Origin: Taudactylus pleione
Lineage: Eukaryota; Chordata; Amphibia; Anura; Myobatrachidae
Assembly: GCA_031769625.1 (NCBI GenBank)
Contig: JAUIMM010000088.1
Coordinates: 10,731,501-10,795,500, forward strand
DNA length: 64,000 nucleotides
Direction: 5' to 3'
A program made the translations under genes and the position numbers. Of this stretch, positions 1 through 11,735 are shown one piece after another. A model generated the notes under the pieces. It searched no databases. It was not told the origin of the DNA and worked only from the letters and a program-made list of their open reading frames with translations. Within the stretch, counting starts at the first letter, position 1. Each line of letters starts with the position of its first letter.

Positions 1-330
1 GCTGGGAAGGGGGGGGTTAGGGTTAGGCACTTAGAGGGGAGATTAGGGTTAGGCACTTGGGGGGAGGTTAGGGTTAGGCACTCCTAAGGAGGGTTAGGGT
101 TAGGGGGTTAGGTTAGGTTAGTCAGTACTTACCTATCGATGATCGGGATTTCCAGCACTGTCGGGCTTCCGCTGCCGGGAACTCTGCTTTGGTCGGCCGG
201 CGGTATTTCATACCGATTCCTTCCCACTTTATCCTGATCAGTAAAACATTCATTCTAAATCCATACAGACGTATTCTGCTAATTCCACACCCTACCACAT
301 AAGGGTTTGAGCGCAATAACCTCTTATTTC
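1..330 (+). repeat. Dispersed element with telomere-like internal repeat (right part)
   Basis: Bases 1-120 repeat the motif GGGTTAGGGTTAGGCAC about five times with variable G-rich spacers. The part to about 230 (ACTTACC, then CGGGATTTCCAGCACTGTCGG) matches the flanks of two other copies at 6868-7335 and 38085-38345. It is therefore an interspersed element with a telomere-like inner array rather than a chromosome end. The left end is cut by the window. Confidence 0.7.
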
Positions 331-1013
331 TGGTACTGGGGTTGTCCGAGTCTTTTTGCTGGCTTAGCTTTTTCTTGCCAACATGATGGGTTTTGCTTGT
401 GCTAGCTGCATGTGTTTTCCAATTTTAGTGAACCACATCTAAAGGAATTCCATTAACATAGTGGCCTCAACCAGTTTCCTAGCCACTGTCTGGCTCTTAA
501 TGCAGATGTAACTTGGACACTCAAGCATTTTAAACTCATACTGAAAATTAACTGATGTAATTGATTATGGTGCATACTTGCCAACTCACCCTGATTGTAA
601 GGGAGACTCCCTGAAATAGTAGTAATCTCCCTGAAGAGTCTAGCAATCTCCCTGATTGCACCTTAGCCCCATGATGTAGCTGTTATATCAGGGTTGCCTA
701 CTCTCCCGGTTCGGCCTGGAGCAGCTCTCGGCCCCCCGGAGAGGCAGGCAAGCCTCCTGATGGCTGCCGATCCCCCCGACCCCCCCCCTGCGATTAACTG
801 TTAAACCCCCGCAGCGGGAGCGAGTCATCATATTTCCCCCACCCCCTGCATCACAATACCTGTATAATCAGCATTGTGTAGCAGGGGCGGGGCCAAAATG
901 ACGCGATCGCGTGCCCCCGCCCCGTCACACCCACAAACAGCAGTCATCCACCCGGCCACGCCCTCTTTTGCCAGCCACGCCACCCTGCCCTGCCGATCTG
1001 GCTGCTCCCTCTC
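331..1013. other. Non-coding; decayed elements with CATACTTGCC-type ends
   Basis: No gene seen. CATACTTGCC at 573-582 matches the terminal repeat of the complete hAT-like element at 57338-57641, and GTTGCCTACTCTCCCGG near 693 is a second fragment of the same family. Their right ends are not visible. Bases 700-1010 are GC-rich and otherwise unassigned. Confidence 0.5.
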
Positions 1014-3360
1014 TGTACTGAATATATTCACTTAATGCTATTTATTGCTAGAAGTTTATTTATTCTTAATGAGTAGGTCCCTTATAGTCCGTTTATTATG
1101 CATGTGATGCTGGTATTTAGTTGCAAAATGGCAGTGTTCTGTGTCTAATATCTGTAATTGTGTAATTGGTACACAGTGTTCGTCATCAGAGTGTAAATCA
1201 TATATATCCAACATTAGTCATATTCAGTTGTGATAAAGCTGTGCCTGTATTTATAATGTCTGCCTGAAATGCTAATCATTATATAACTTGATTATTAATC
1301 CTCTGCTACTACAATATTGCAGATATATAGCAGATCTTTAATAACACGGCTTAATATGGAGCTGTAGATATCAGCAATAAATATAGATAAGTGGGCGCGT
1401 TAATGTGTTTATATTATACAATGTGTAATTTCTACACAGTGTATATCTGTATATCACCACAGTATTGATCAAATATACCCAATGTTAATACCATTTGGTT
1501 AGGGTGAGGCTGAGCCTATGGCCCTCATTCAGAGCCGTTCGCTATTTGCGGTCGTTCGTTTAAAAACAAGGGGTGGCTATTCAAATGATCCGTACGCACA
1601 TTGCAGTCTGTTCACACCTCTAAGTCTGAACGAACGATCAAAACATACGCTCGTTTATTTGTTAAAAACGCCCCCTGGCCGCACGCATCCTACGTCATGT
1701 CCGCTATTTATTAGATTAATCGAGTACATCGACCAGCGTATGAACTGCTCGCTATTCTTGTGGTTGGTGTTTGCTACCACAAATTTGCGAGCAGTTCTGG
1801 CTCTAAAATAACCCAGTGACGTGGTCAATGACGCTGCTGTTTTAAATATGCACACCCATAAAACGCCCGTTTTGACCTTTAAGCACGCCTGCGTTCGGAT
1901 CTCCACTCCCCATTTTCAAGCACCTTCCCCTGTTACCACCCACATACGCCTCATTCTGTCACTCAAAATAGCAGGCACTCGCTATATAGCGTACAAACGA
2001 TTTTCGGCCGCACTGACTGGTTCGCGCATGCGTACTAAAAAGCGTACGCATGCGCAGATGTGCAAACATCGCTCGGAACGAGCGTACTGCCGCTAACGAG
2101 CGGCTCTGAATGAGGGCCTATGTCTTTAATATCTGTCTGTTATGCTGATCATTATGTAGTTTGATTATTTTTCCCTGTTAATGCATTATTGCAGACATAC
2201 AGCAGATCCTTCTTAACACAGCTCGATGTAGGACTGTTAATATTATTATAATTTCCCTGTTAATGCATTATTGCAGACATATAGCAGATCCTTCTTAACA
2301 CAGCTCGATGTAGGACTGTTAATATTATTATAATTTCTCTGTTAGTGCATTATTGCGGTCTCAGGTGCCAAAGCGCATTTCGCTGGATGTCCGGCTTCCT
2401 CAGGGCATGCTGAGCGCTTTGCCTTACTCAGTTTAAATAGCCGTTCCTAGGCAACTGTAGTTAAGGGTCAGAAAGACGCATATGTCCACTCTGAGACACT
2501 TTAATTAAAATGCTATAATAAAGATCCGCTGCACATTACAATACTGCACTGACACAAACTCTGGGAGCGAGCTGCATTAAAGCCGCGGCAATTAGTGCCA
2601 TTATAAAAACGCCAGAGATTACCAGTGCACCAGAAGAAATGTGTCCAATCAATATTGCATGAAACAAGCGCCCTAACGCGCCTAACAACATTAAACACTG
2701 TTATTAACAGTCCTACATCGAGCTGTGTTAAGAAGAATCTGCTATATGTCTGCAATAATGCATTAACAGGGAAAAATAATCAAACTACATAATGATCAGC
2801 ATAACAGACAGATATTAAAGACATAGGCTCAGCCTCACCCTAACCAAATGGTATTAACGATGGGTATATTTGATCAATACTGTGGTGATATACACTGTGT
2901 AGAAATTACACATTGTATAATATAAGCGCATTAACGCGCCCACTTATCTACATTTATTGCTGATATCTACAGCTCCATATTAAGCCGTGTTATTAAAGGT
3001 CTGCTATGTATCTGCAATAATGTATTAGCAGAGGACTAATAATCAAGTTATATAACGATCAGCATTACAGACAGACATTATAAATACAGGCACAGCTTTA
3101 TCACAACTGAATATGACTAATGTTGGATATATATGATTTACACTCTGATAACGAACACTGTGTACCAATTACAGATATTAGACACAGAACACTGCCATTC
3201 TGCAATAGATTTGACTAATATATCAGACGATACAGCAATCAGTGTTTCAACTAAATACCAGCATCACATGAATAATAAACGGACTATAAGAGATCTACTC
3301 ATTAAGAATAAATATACTTCTAGCAATAAAGAATAGCATTAAGTGAATATATTCAGTACA
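1014..3360. mobile_element. Large foldback element with arms of about 620-660 bp
   Basis: The left arm (1014-1519 plus 2119-2239) is the reverse complement of the right arm (about 2702-3360): it begins TGTACTGAATATATTCAC and the right arm ends with its complement at 3343-3360. The left arm is split by a later insertion (1520-2118). A roughly 105-bp piece of the inner arm is tandemly duplicated (2120-2345). The core, about 2350-2700, has a GCGCATTTCGCTGG...CTTCCTCAGG segment like ends of Penelope elements, but no transposase. The superfamily is unknown and I cannot define a target duplication. Confidence 0.75.
1520..2118. mobile_element. Non-autonomous TIR element, 599 bp, TSD TAT
   Basis: Perfect 18-bp terminal inverted repeats (GGCCCTCATTCAGAGCCG and complement) flanked by TAT at 1517-1519 and 2119-2121. 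The intact opposite arm of the foldback shows the empty site with a single TAT, so the insertion and its 3-bp duplication are directly demonstrated. The interior lacks the palindrome chain of its relatives. A 3-bp duplication suggests a Harbinger-like origin, although TAT is not the canonical TWA target. Confidence 0.85.
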
Positions 3361-3727
3361 GGGTTAACTGTATGATAATACTAATAACAGTGAATAGAAC
3401 ACCAAATAAATGGTGAAGCCAACTTTAATATATATTGACTGTTTAGTAAACTCAAAGGCAGGATATTAATTACTGCTGAGAAAAGAATTTTTATACAACT
3501 ACAGCATTCACCATAAAAAGGATAACCATATTGTATCAACAAGTCAACAAATGTTGCCACTGACTCATGATACAGTGAATCAGCTCGGCTCTGATAAATA
3601 GCAATACCGAAGTTTTAGAACAAGTAAGCAGAGACGTATACCCTGTGCTGTATTTAACTCAGAAAAAATATTGAGATCACTAGTAAGTGACCCAGCGGCC
3701 TTATCAGGAATTTTTTAACCTTATGGA
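3361..3727. other. Non-coding, AT-rich, unassigned
   Basis: About 370 bp with no gene, no clear terminal repeats and no tandem structure that I can see. Confidence 0.5.
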
Positions 3728-4045
3728 GCATACACATGGTCAGATTTGTCAGATGTGTCAGATGAACGATTGAACGATCTGAACGATTTGATGAACGATT
3801 TGACCAACGATTTGAACGATTTGAACTATGAACGATTTTCGACTGCATTAAAATGAATGGAATCATCCAAATCTGACTGCAAACACATCAGATGTCAGAT
3901 ATCGTTATCTGACCATCGGGAATGCGCATCGTTCATCGTTCATACATGTCAGATATGTCAGATTTTCCTTCAGATATGAACGATTGAACGATTTTTTAAA
4001 TCATTATCGTTCAGATCTGAAGAAAAATCTGACCGTGTGTATGCA
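3728..4045. mobile_element. Short inverted-repeat element with GAACGATT-type repeats
   Basis: Ends CATACACATGGTCAGATTT and AAATCTGACCGTGTGTATG are near-perfect inverted repeats. The inside is a run of GAACGATT and TCAGAT motifs in both orientations (about 3750-4010), so the single strand could fold extensively. No coding capacity. Confidence 0.65.
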
Positions 4046-6775
4046 CCATTATACTTTTCCTACTTTATACAATAATTATTTTATTTTAACTCATGATGTT
4101 ATGATACACATTTAGATTTTTAATAAACAAATAAAAGTTATTTTTTAATTAACCATTTTGCTATTGTAATACTAACATAAATAGAGCCCAGCACTTTCCC
4201 ATTATCACCCGAGAGTGCACCCTTGAGTCTCACACATTTTTTTCTTTTCTTTAACCAGTATATACTGTACTTTGTGATCAGGGTAGCACCATTCACTTTA
4301 TTCTGTCCCATTAATAATGGGAAGATAAGTACGATTATCGATTGGTGAATACTTACACCAAAAATAGAAAATAAAAAGAAAGGGTGATATAAGGAATCAT
4401 CTGAACTATAAGGATCAGTGCGGATTCTTTCCACTTCTTTAAACCTTTATGTTCATCCTCTCACCGCTGTATCAGTAGCCTACTCTCCCCCGGAATGTCT
4501 GGGAGACCTCTTGGGCTCCCTGGTAAGCAGCTAATTCTCTCTGGAGGCCTGTGTAGTGGGCAGGTATGTTCAATAGTAATGTATGTTGCTTAATTATGTC
4601 CTGATATGAGTTTCATGTATTTTGGACCCAGACTGAATGAATTAAATAGTTTTTTTTGTGGGAGGGTTGGGCTAGGGGAGTTAGCATAAAAAATAGTGCA
4701 TGTGTATTTTGATTTGTGTGCATCTGAAGGCTTACAAATTGCATCACGCCTCACCCACATCTGTTCAAACCTGAGTGTGATCATGGACAGAACTTTGAGG
4801 TGACATTTGCTTTTCAGTAACACATTTAATAAAATTTGCAGAAACTGTCTACAGAATGTATACATAACTCCCAACCATCCTGATTTGTGCTGGACAAAAT
4901 CATGTAACTCCCGGAGGCAATGGAAGTCTGGGGGGAGCACCTGCAGGGGCACAGAAAGGGTGTGTAAATTACTTTGGGACAGCCCCAGGTTTGTGATTTG
5001 CACAGAGTACTGCTTGTAGCATTAGAGGGGCAGCTTCCAACCATTTAACCAGGCTGTCAGTCTGCACCTTGTAAATCATATTAGCCTTTTCTAAAACGGA
5101 GTTTATGAAAACAACATCTAGGGCATGTACTGCTCCATCTTCCTATTCTTCCTCCCTTCTCTCTCTTATCCTGTCTCACTCCTATCCTCTGCTATCATCT
5201 CTCTCCTCCATCTCTCCCTCGCCATCTTCTCCATCAGGTGGACTGCAATTGCTTGCAGGCCCTTAATATCCAGGCATGCTGGCACTTGTTGTCCTGTAAT
5301 CCCAGTGGGATTACAGGCCCATGCTTGGGCCTGTAATCCCACTGAAAATAATATTAACCCCCCACCCACCGCCACCAGGGGTGCGGGAAATTCCAGACCT
5401 CGGCTGACCAGTTTGGGACTGTTTTGCATTATGGCAGGGGACTCCATGCTGTGTGTCTCCCTGCCATAGCGTTAGCCCCCCAATTTTTCAGTACCAGACC
5501 AGGCTGACACATCTGGGGCTGCTTATGGTTTTGTTTTATTTTAATCAATCATTTATTTACTGTTTTACACAACAAAGCCTGCACAGATCATACTGATCCA
5601 TGCAGTGTTGCAGGCAAACACGCTGATCACAGCCAGGTTTTGTTTCCTTACTATGCAGCTGTGATGTTTCTCTGGCTTCTATCTGGTTTACTAACACAAT
5701 GTTTAGTAAATCTGGGATTTGTATTGGTGTCTATGAAAAGGATTTGATGTTTGCTCCAATGGTATATTGCCATCTAAAATTGGTTTTGCCTTAAGTAAAT
5801 CTCAGATTTGCAAAATTGATAAAATATTGCAGAAAAAACACCAATAAATTGACTCTTGATAAATTTTGCCCTTTGACTCCCTCCGCTTGTTTACTCTCCA
5901 CCACTTTTTCTGTCACCTCCTCTCTTTTGTCTCCCTGGTTTTCCCTCTCCCACACTTTTTCTCTCTTCCCCTTTTTTATCTCTCACTCTCCTTCTTTGCT
6001 CTCTTCCCCTTTTTTATCCCTGTTTTTATCTGTCTCTGCACTTTTCTGTGTCCACTTCTTTAATTATAGCACAGAGATGGCATGCTGTTGGGAGGGGGTG
6101 GCCTCTATGTGGAGGTTCGGGGGACAGGGGACTGGCGTTTGGGGGGCTCCTGTTTGTGGGCTAGGGGTAATTGAGGTAGCCTGTTGTGGTGAAGTGCTGT
6201 GTGTGGGTTTTGGCCAGAGGGCTGGCTGTTGGAAAGGGGGTAAGCTTCTCCTGTGCTGGGTTGGGGGGACGTAAAGGTCTAGAGTGTGGGTTGGGGAAAT
6301 ATAGAGCAGGCTGCTGGGGGCTCTTGTGCTGGACTGAAGAGCACAAACCTTAGGTCTGGAGTCACACTCACCACTCACTTTGTATTCCTGACAGCAGAGG
6401 AGGATCAAGCTTCATTTCAACAATAACCCCTTATTATCTGCCCCTGCATAATACTTCACTCTCTGGCATATTTGGGGCTCACATTCCCCCCCTCCCCCCT
6501 TTTTCTTCCTTCAAGCTGTTTTCTTTTTCTATTGACATATTGGTATCAGCATGGACATGCATGTCTAGTGCCCGTCATCACAGATGTCAGCAAACAACTT
6601 GGTGGACACATGCAAATAGAAAGTATCTGCATGTACAGACCAAGCTGGCCAATAATTTATTTCATTTTGGGCTTACCTTATTTTACCTATCATTGGTGGC
6701 GATGGAAGCTGTGAGCACACGCCACCGCCCAGCTCTCATCATGCATGTGCTGCATTACCATGCTATAATGGCTAT

Positions 6776-6778
<3 letters not shown>
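4046..6778. other. Non-coding, mostly unassigned
   Basis: Contains a fragment with CCTACTCTCCCCCGGAATG (4488 on), an old element with CATAACTCCCAACC (about 4862), a dyad around GTAATCCCAGTGGGATTAC (5299-5317), a pyrimidine-rich tract (5870-6060) and G-rich sequence (6080-6260). Open frames here are short and have no recognisable domains; I see no gene. Confidence 0.5.
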
Positions 6779-6835
<57 letters not shown>

Positions 6836-6838
6836 TAT
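6779..6838. repeat. (TA)n microsatellite
   Basis: About 25-30 uninterrupted TA dinucleotides with one A insertion near the end. Confidence 0.95.
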
Positions 6839-6867
6839 ATGACAGCTCTGATGTAGCCAGTTATGTT

Positions 6868-7335
6868 GGTCAGTTGGTCATGTTGGTCGGGATGTAGTGA
6901 GTATGTCGTCGGATGGGATGCCGGCCGTTGAAACCCCGACGTTGAAAGCCCGACTCAAGACTAAAGGCAGGCATCGAAATCCCGACGCCTATCTAAATCC
7001 TGATGCCGGAATCTCGACAGCTGCCACCCCGATTGAAGGTACACCGGGGTGTCTTAGCCATTAGCCATGGGGGGATGGGGCTTAGGTTTAGGCACCACAG
7101 CGGGTTTAGGGTTAGGCTTTGGGGGGTGGGAGGTTAGGGTTAGGCACCACTGGAAAGGAGTTAGGGTTAGGCACTAATAGGGGAGGGTTAGGTTTAGGCA
7201 CTAGAGGGAGGGTTAGGGGGAAAAGGGGGAGGGTTAGTATACTTACCCAACCCCTGTCCGGGATACTGTCAGAATTTTGACAGTGACATCCCGACTGCCA
7301 TTATTTCATACCCAACCCATGTCGGCCAGTTGGTA
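6868..7335 (+). repeat. Dispersed element with telomere-like internal repeat
   Basis: Left part is built of CCCGACG- and CGGGATG-type motifs, then four to five GGGTTAGG(TTT)AGGCAC units at 7080-7230, then ACTTACC and a GGATACTGTC tail. Same order as at window start and, inverted, at 38085-38345. Related CCGGAATGCC fragments without the telomere-like array lie at 7790-7885. Confidence 0.7.
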
Positions 7336-8990
7336 GACATGTCCATAGTGAACTGGTGCCTATCAGAAATATCAATATTTAGGGTCCAAGCTTGGTCCAA
7401 TATCCAATTGATACAGGGACTTGTTCTGTGAATGAAGAGGGTCTCCTGTGTGCAGTGGTATAACTCCTAGAGGCAATCTGAAATAGTTGCCTCCAGGCAC
7501 CACGTGGGGTTCTTGCAAAGTGTGGAAGACTTCCAGAATACAGGGACCTGCAGCGCTGCGTTATAGTGGTGTGCGCCAATTTCCATTGTGCATTCCCATC
7601 CCCTGTATCACATGAGTTAATTATTGCTGTTGTGGGAGACATTGGGGGCATAGACAAGACCACTATAACATAGCCATACTCACAGCATGCACCTCCCATG
7701 CCCCTGTGTCCTAATTTGTGCATCCAAACTATTGGGAGATATGGATAAGTAAATTCTAGGTTGTGAGCCTGCACCTAGTTATTTGGGGAGGTAGTTGATA
7801 TCCTGACAGCCAGGATGCAGGCACTCACAATGCCGCCGGAATGCCAACACCAGTCAGAATCCTGATGCAAGCATCCTGTCTGCCGGCATCTCGACTATAA
7901 GTGTGAACAAGGGTGGGAGGGGGGGGCAAGGAGGCGACTCTGAACATTTGAGAGGCGCCATTCAATTTTCTGGGTCATGGGGCGCAGTGCGACTACTATC
8001 TAGGGTTACCACAGGCACAAAAATGATCCCCTTTCTGGCTGCTTTACCTCCTCCCTCCCGACAGCCCTTCTCTGCCCAACTCCTCCATCCTCTCCACTCC
8101 ACCTAGCTCCAACCCCTACCTTTTTTGGCTAGTAACTATGGGCTGGCCCCTCCTCTGGGACCAGCTCTGTGCCCTTCTCCCCTCCCACTGTATATGTTCT
8201 TCCCTTCTTCCCCCTCCATTCCCATTTCGTCCTTTCTCTCTCCCCCCTTGGACTCAAACGCCTCCCCAGCACCCCCATAATTCCCACCATGTTCAGCTGA
8301 AAATATTACCCTCCAGGCACAGCCTCAGCCAGGGTTGGAGCTCTGAGTGGATCCTCTCATCCGAGGAAAGGGAAAAAGGGCCATGATCCTATTAAGGATG
8401 GCACGTATTGCCATGTTTCGTTTTGTTGGGGGAAGGGGTGGTCTTTTGTCCAGTATAGAATACATAAGTAACATAGAGATAGAGAAGTTTTGCCTGAAAC
8501 ACTTCCTTTCTTCTCACACATTTTAATTACAGAAAAGAAAATTGTTTGGAAAAATATAAAAGCAGGTGCAGTTTCTCATCTGAAGCTTTATCTTCGTTAT
8601 ACTGGGCCCTACTGCCTCATTTTACCTTTCCAGTTAGAGGAAAAAAATGGTTAAGACTCAGAAGACTAAATAAAGCTGTTTCTCCAAGGCCGGGCTGGAT
8701 CACGCGGCACAGCTGTGGAAATGCAGAGAAAGCTTTAGATCGAAATACCACAGCGAATATATTGCAAGTGCTGACTGTGAAGTCCTTCCCCCACACAGCT
8801 TACTGTTATCTGCAGTTCTTCCACTCTTTTCCTTCAATTAACAAACGATAAACCTAACTTCATCTGTCAGCACATAGTGCTTAGTTATGTTCTCTTACAG
8901 TTTATTACTGTTTTGAAGGACCTTTACTTGATACAAACAATATTCTCTCCTGATTTCAGTCCCCTCCATCACAGAGCCAGATTTAACCAC
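7336..8990. other. Non-coding; unassigned with small element fragments
   Basis: Includes the 7790-7885 fragment mentioned for the neighbouring element and a C/T-rich tract (8040-8300). The longest open frames (about 100 codons at 8546-8851) show no domain or splice-consistent exon. I looked for upstream amhr2 kinase exons here and found none. Confidence 0.45.
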
Positions 8991-9172
8991 ATAGGGGCCC
9001 ATATAGAGTGCATAATGGGCATGATTCACTATGGATCGCTATTGCGATCGCAGCTGCGATTACGCACCCAGGTCTGCTGCGAAAATATGCTAATGAATGC
9101 AATTGCAAAGCCGTCACACAGCCAGCATAGAGACGCCCGCTACCGTTATCTCACATTCGTAATACCCTGCGG

Positions 9173-9543
9173 CAGGGGCGTTTCTAGAGCGGAGGGGGCC
9201 CGTGCGCAGTCTCCAACATGGGCCCCCTCCTCTCCGCCCAGCGGCCAGCAGTGCACTGAGCTGTGCGCGGCCAGCACCGGAGTTATAGACTCTGGGCACT
9301 AGAGTGTGCCCAGAGTCTATAGTCTATGCACGGGTCACTGGGAAAATGGCCACGGCGGCCATTTTCCCTGTACTGCGCATGCACAAACGATGGGAAAATG
9401 GCCACCGCAGCCATTTTCCAGTCGTTTTACAATGCCGGACGCTCGCGCCGACGTGGCACTCCGGAGAGGTAAGTAAATCTATGGGTGTAGGGTGTGCAGT
9501 GCAGGGTCCCCCTGGACCTGCAGCCATTGTAGATATGCCCCTG
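9173..9543. mobile_element. Non-autonomous hAT-like element, 371 bp, 8-bp TSD
   Basis: Ends CAGGGGCG and GCCCCTG, flanked by CCCTGCGG (9165-9172) and CCCTGCAG (9544-9551), an 8-bp duplication with one change. The inside has two copies of an AAAATGGCC..GGCCATTTTCC dyad (9342-9420). The 8-bp duplication and CAGGGG ends are hAT features. Confidence 0.75.
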
Positions 9544-9590
9544 CCCTGCAGTCCTGCATATACATTGGCAACATCGGCCCCTCGCACAGA

Positions 9591-10084
9591 GGGGGTCATT
9601 CAGACCCACTCGCGAGCACAGGACGCTCGCAAGCGGGTCGATGTTGCCCCACTGCGCATGCGCACAACGGAGGGAGCTCCGTCGTGCGCATGTGCGAGAC
9701 CTGGATAGCGACGGGCTCTCCGTCGCTCCGGGTCTCGCACCAAAGGGGACGTGCTGTCGATGTTGATTGACAGCACGCCCCCTTCGGTGGGTGTGCCGGG
9801 GGCGTGGCTGCCAGACGGGGGCGTTCCCATGGGAATGCCTACCGTCTGAAGCGGGCCCCACTGACATCACTAGTGGGAGTGATTTTGAGTGGGAGGGTCT
9901 CCGTCGCAAGCCCGATGGTCGCGATGGTCTTGACCATCGCGACCATCATCATGGACGCTCGCATAAGCTGTGGGTGGTAACCCACAGCTATGCGAGCGTC
10001 CATAAGGCAGCTCCATTTTCATGTAGGAGGGCCCTGATTCAGAGCGAGCGCTCTGGTCAGAGCGTCCGGCTCTGAATCAGGCCC
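9591..10084. mobile_element. Palindrome-chain element, 494 bp, TSD AGA
   Basis: Flanked by AGA (9588-9590, 10085-10087). Left end GGGGGTCATTCAGACCC, right end CTGAATCAGGCCC. The inside is a row of short perfect or near-perfect palindromes, including GACAGCACGCCCCCT arms, GCGTTCCC..GGGAATGC, GATGGTCGCGATGGTC and its complement, and a hairpin end (10027-10084) made of the terminal repeat facing its own complement. Confidence 0.82.
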
Positions 10085-10474
10085 AGAATTACAGCAGTTC
10101 TGACCTTACTCAAAAATGGCTAGCCTCATTGTACGCAGTGACGTATGCCATCGCAGTGGATAATTTATGCACGCCCATGCAACAGTGTTCAAACGGACAG
10201 GCATACCTGCATTTCTCCAACCAGCTCCAACCCCCCAAACGCTCACCTCCTGTCAATCACTATGCGATAGCTTTCTTTCTGCGTGAGTGACCGCAAAGCG
10301 ATCGCAATGCTAACTCACACATGTGCACTGATGCATACGGATGCGCAGTACGCACCATCAACCGATCTGCGTGCGCCATTGCAGTTGCGATCCGTGATGC
10401 ATCAGGCCCTATGTTAGGAGTAATAAAGTTTTCTGGGTTGACAGGAGAGGTAATAAATTGGTCAGCTGGACTTT

Positions 10475-10967
10475 GGGCCTGCTTCAGACCCACTCGCGAG
10501 GGAGCTCCGTCGTGTGCATGCGCCAGACGCGACGAGCGAAGGAAAGTCCTTCGCTCGTTGTGTCTGATCAAAGGGGGCGTGCTGTCGATGTTGATTGACA
10601 GCACGCCCCCTTTGGTGGGCGTGCCGGGGGCGTGCCTCCCTGACGGGAGCGTTCCCAAGGGAACGCCTACCGTCAGAAGCCGGCCCACTGACATCACTAG
10701 TGATGTCAGTGGGAGTGAGTTTGGCTCTGATAGAGCCAAAATCACTCCGGGCCTTGCGGTTGAAAACCTCAACCGCAGGCTCCGGCTCGCAGTTTCGATG
10801 GTCGCGATGGTCACGACCATCGCGGCCATCAAACTGCACGCTCGTATAGGCTGTGGGTGGTGACCCACAGCTATACGAGCGTCCAGGAGGACGCTCCATG
10901 TTTATGGAGGGCGGCCCTCATTCAGAGCGTGCGCTCTGCTCAGAGTGTACGGCTCTGAATGAGGGCC
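10475..10967. mobile_element. Palindrome-chain element, 493 bp, TSD TTT
   Basis: Flanked by TTT (10472-10474, 10968-10970). In order it contains at least ten dyads: CGAGCGAAGGA/TCCTTCGCTCG, a GGGGGCGTGCTGTC stem, GCGTTCCC/GGGAACGC, a perfect 30-bp palindrome centred on ACTAGT (near 10698), TTTGGCTCT/AGAGCCAAA, CGGTTG/CAACCG, GATGGTCGCGATGGTC with its complement, a CGCTCGTATAG..CTATACGAGCG stem, and the terminal hairpin (10915-10967). Confidence 0.87.
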
Positions 10968-11302
10968 TTTGTTGTGATGTTTACACTTTTCCTCTATATG
11001 TATTTCTGCCTCTCGGCACACGAGAGGCTCCTGTACATTGCAGAGAGAGCAGAGGAGGGCACGCTATACAGTACCTAGAAACGCACTGGACAGGCAATCG
11101 AGTTGCACTGGTGCAAAACCTAGACCTTTTGTGGTGCTCCTCTAGGTGTGATGATCCCCAATACTTTGTAGAAGGTGTAACTATGAAGGGACTGATGCAG
11201 AGTGGAACGCACTTCTGTGGGTGGAGCATATTTTGCGTGTGCATACTCCGGAACAGGCGATGCAGTTGTATGCATTTCATTTCCATCTACACTTACCTCT
11301 GA
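10968..11302. other. Non-coding, unassigned
   Basis: About 330 bp between two elements with no recognised structure. Confidence 0.5.
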
Positions 11303-11512
11303 GGAGCTGGCTCGATTGGCGTAGTGGTTGGCATTACTGCCTTACAGTGCTGAGGTTGTGAGTTCAATTCCTGACCATGGCACTATTTGTGTGGAGTTTG
11401 TATGTACTCGTGCTTGCGTGGGTTTCCTTTTTGTGCTCTAGCTTCCTTACACAATCCAAAAACATACTGGTAGGTTAATTGGCATCTGACAAAAAAATAT
11501 TAACCCTAATGT

Positions 11513-11698
11513 AGCGGTTTTCAACTCCAGTTTTCAAGTACCACCAGCAGGTCATGTTTTGTGAATTTGTTTAATCATGCACAGGTGAGTTAATCTATTT
11601 TGCTGGGTCAGTAATTATCTCGGCTGCTTCCACAGACCGAAGTCCCCAAAACATGACCTGATGGGAAAATTTGAGGGTTGAAAACCACTGGTGTAGTA
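11513..11698. mobile_element. Short hAT-like element inside the V-SINE
   Basis: Inverted ends TAGCGGTTTTCAACTC and GGGTTGAAAACCACTG of the CAGTGGTT hAT type, with an inner dyad (AGGTCATGTTTTG..CAAAACATGACCT). The flanking duplication is not recognisable, so the exact ends are approximate. Confidence 0.6.
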
Positions 11699-11735
11699 CG
11701 TAGTATATATGTATGTACATGTGATAAGGAATATA

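Larger units (their letters stand above)
8991..10410. mobile_element. Old TIR element enlarged by two nested insertions
   Basis: GGGCATGATTCACTAT (about 9016) and GATGCATCAGGCCC (near 10407) look like the decayed ends of a GGGCCTGATTCAT-type element, as at 11736-12258. Between them sit a hAT-like element (9173-9543) and a palindrome-chain element (9591-10084). Outer ends are diverged and the duplication is not clear. Confidence 0.5.

Noticed and set aside
1..120. Chromosome-end telomere
   Set aside because: The TTAGGG units are broken by GCAC and G-rich spacers, and the same flanks occur at two other internal sites.
5816..6274. 152-codon frame as a secreted protein gene
   Set aside because: Hydrophobic start comes from a pyrimidine-rich tract (FSLFPF-type) and the rest from G-rich sequence; it looks compositional.
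8546..8851. Upstream amhr2 exon (kinase N-lobe)
   Set aside because: No glycine-loop, VAVK-like or helix C motif and no consistent splice sites.
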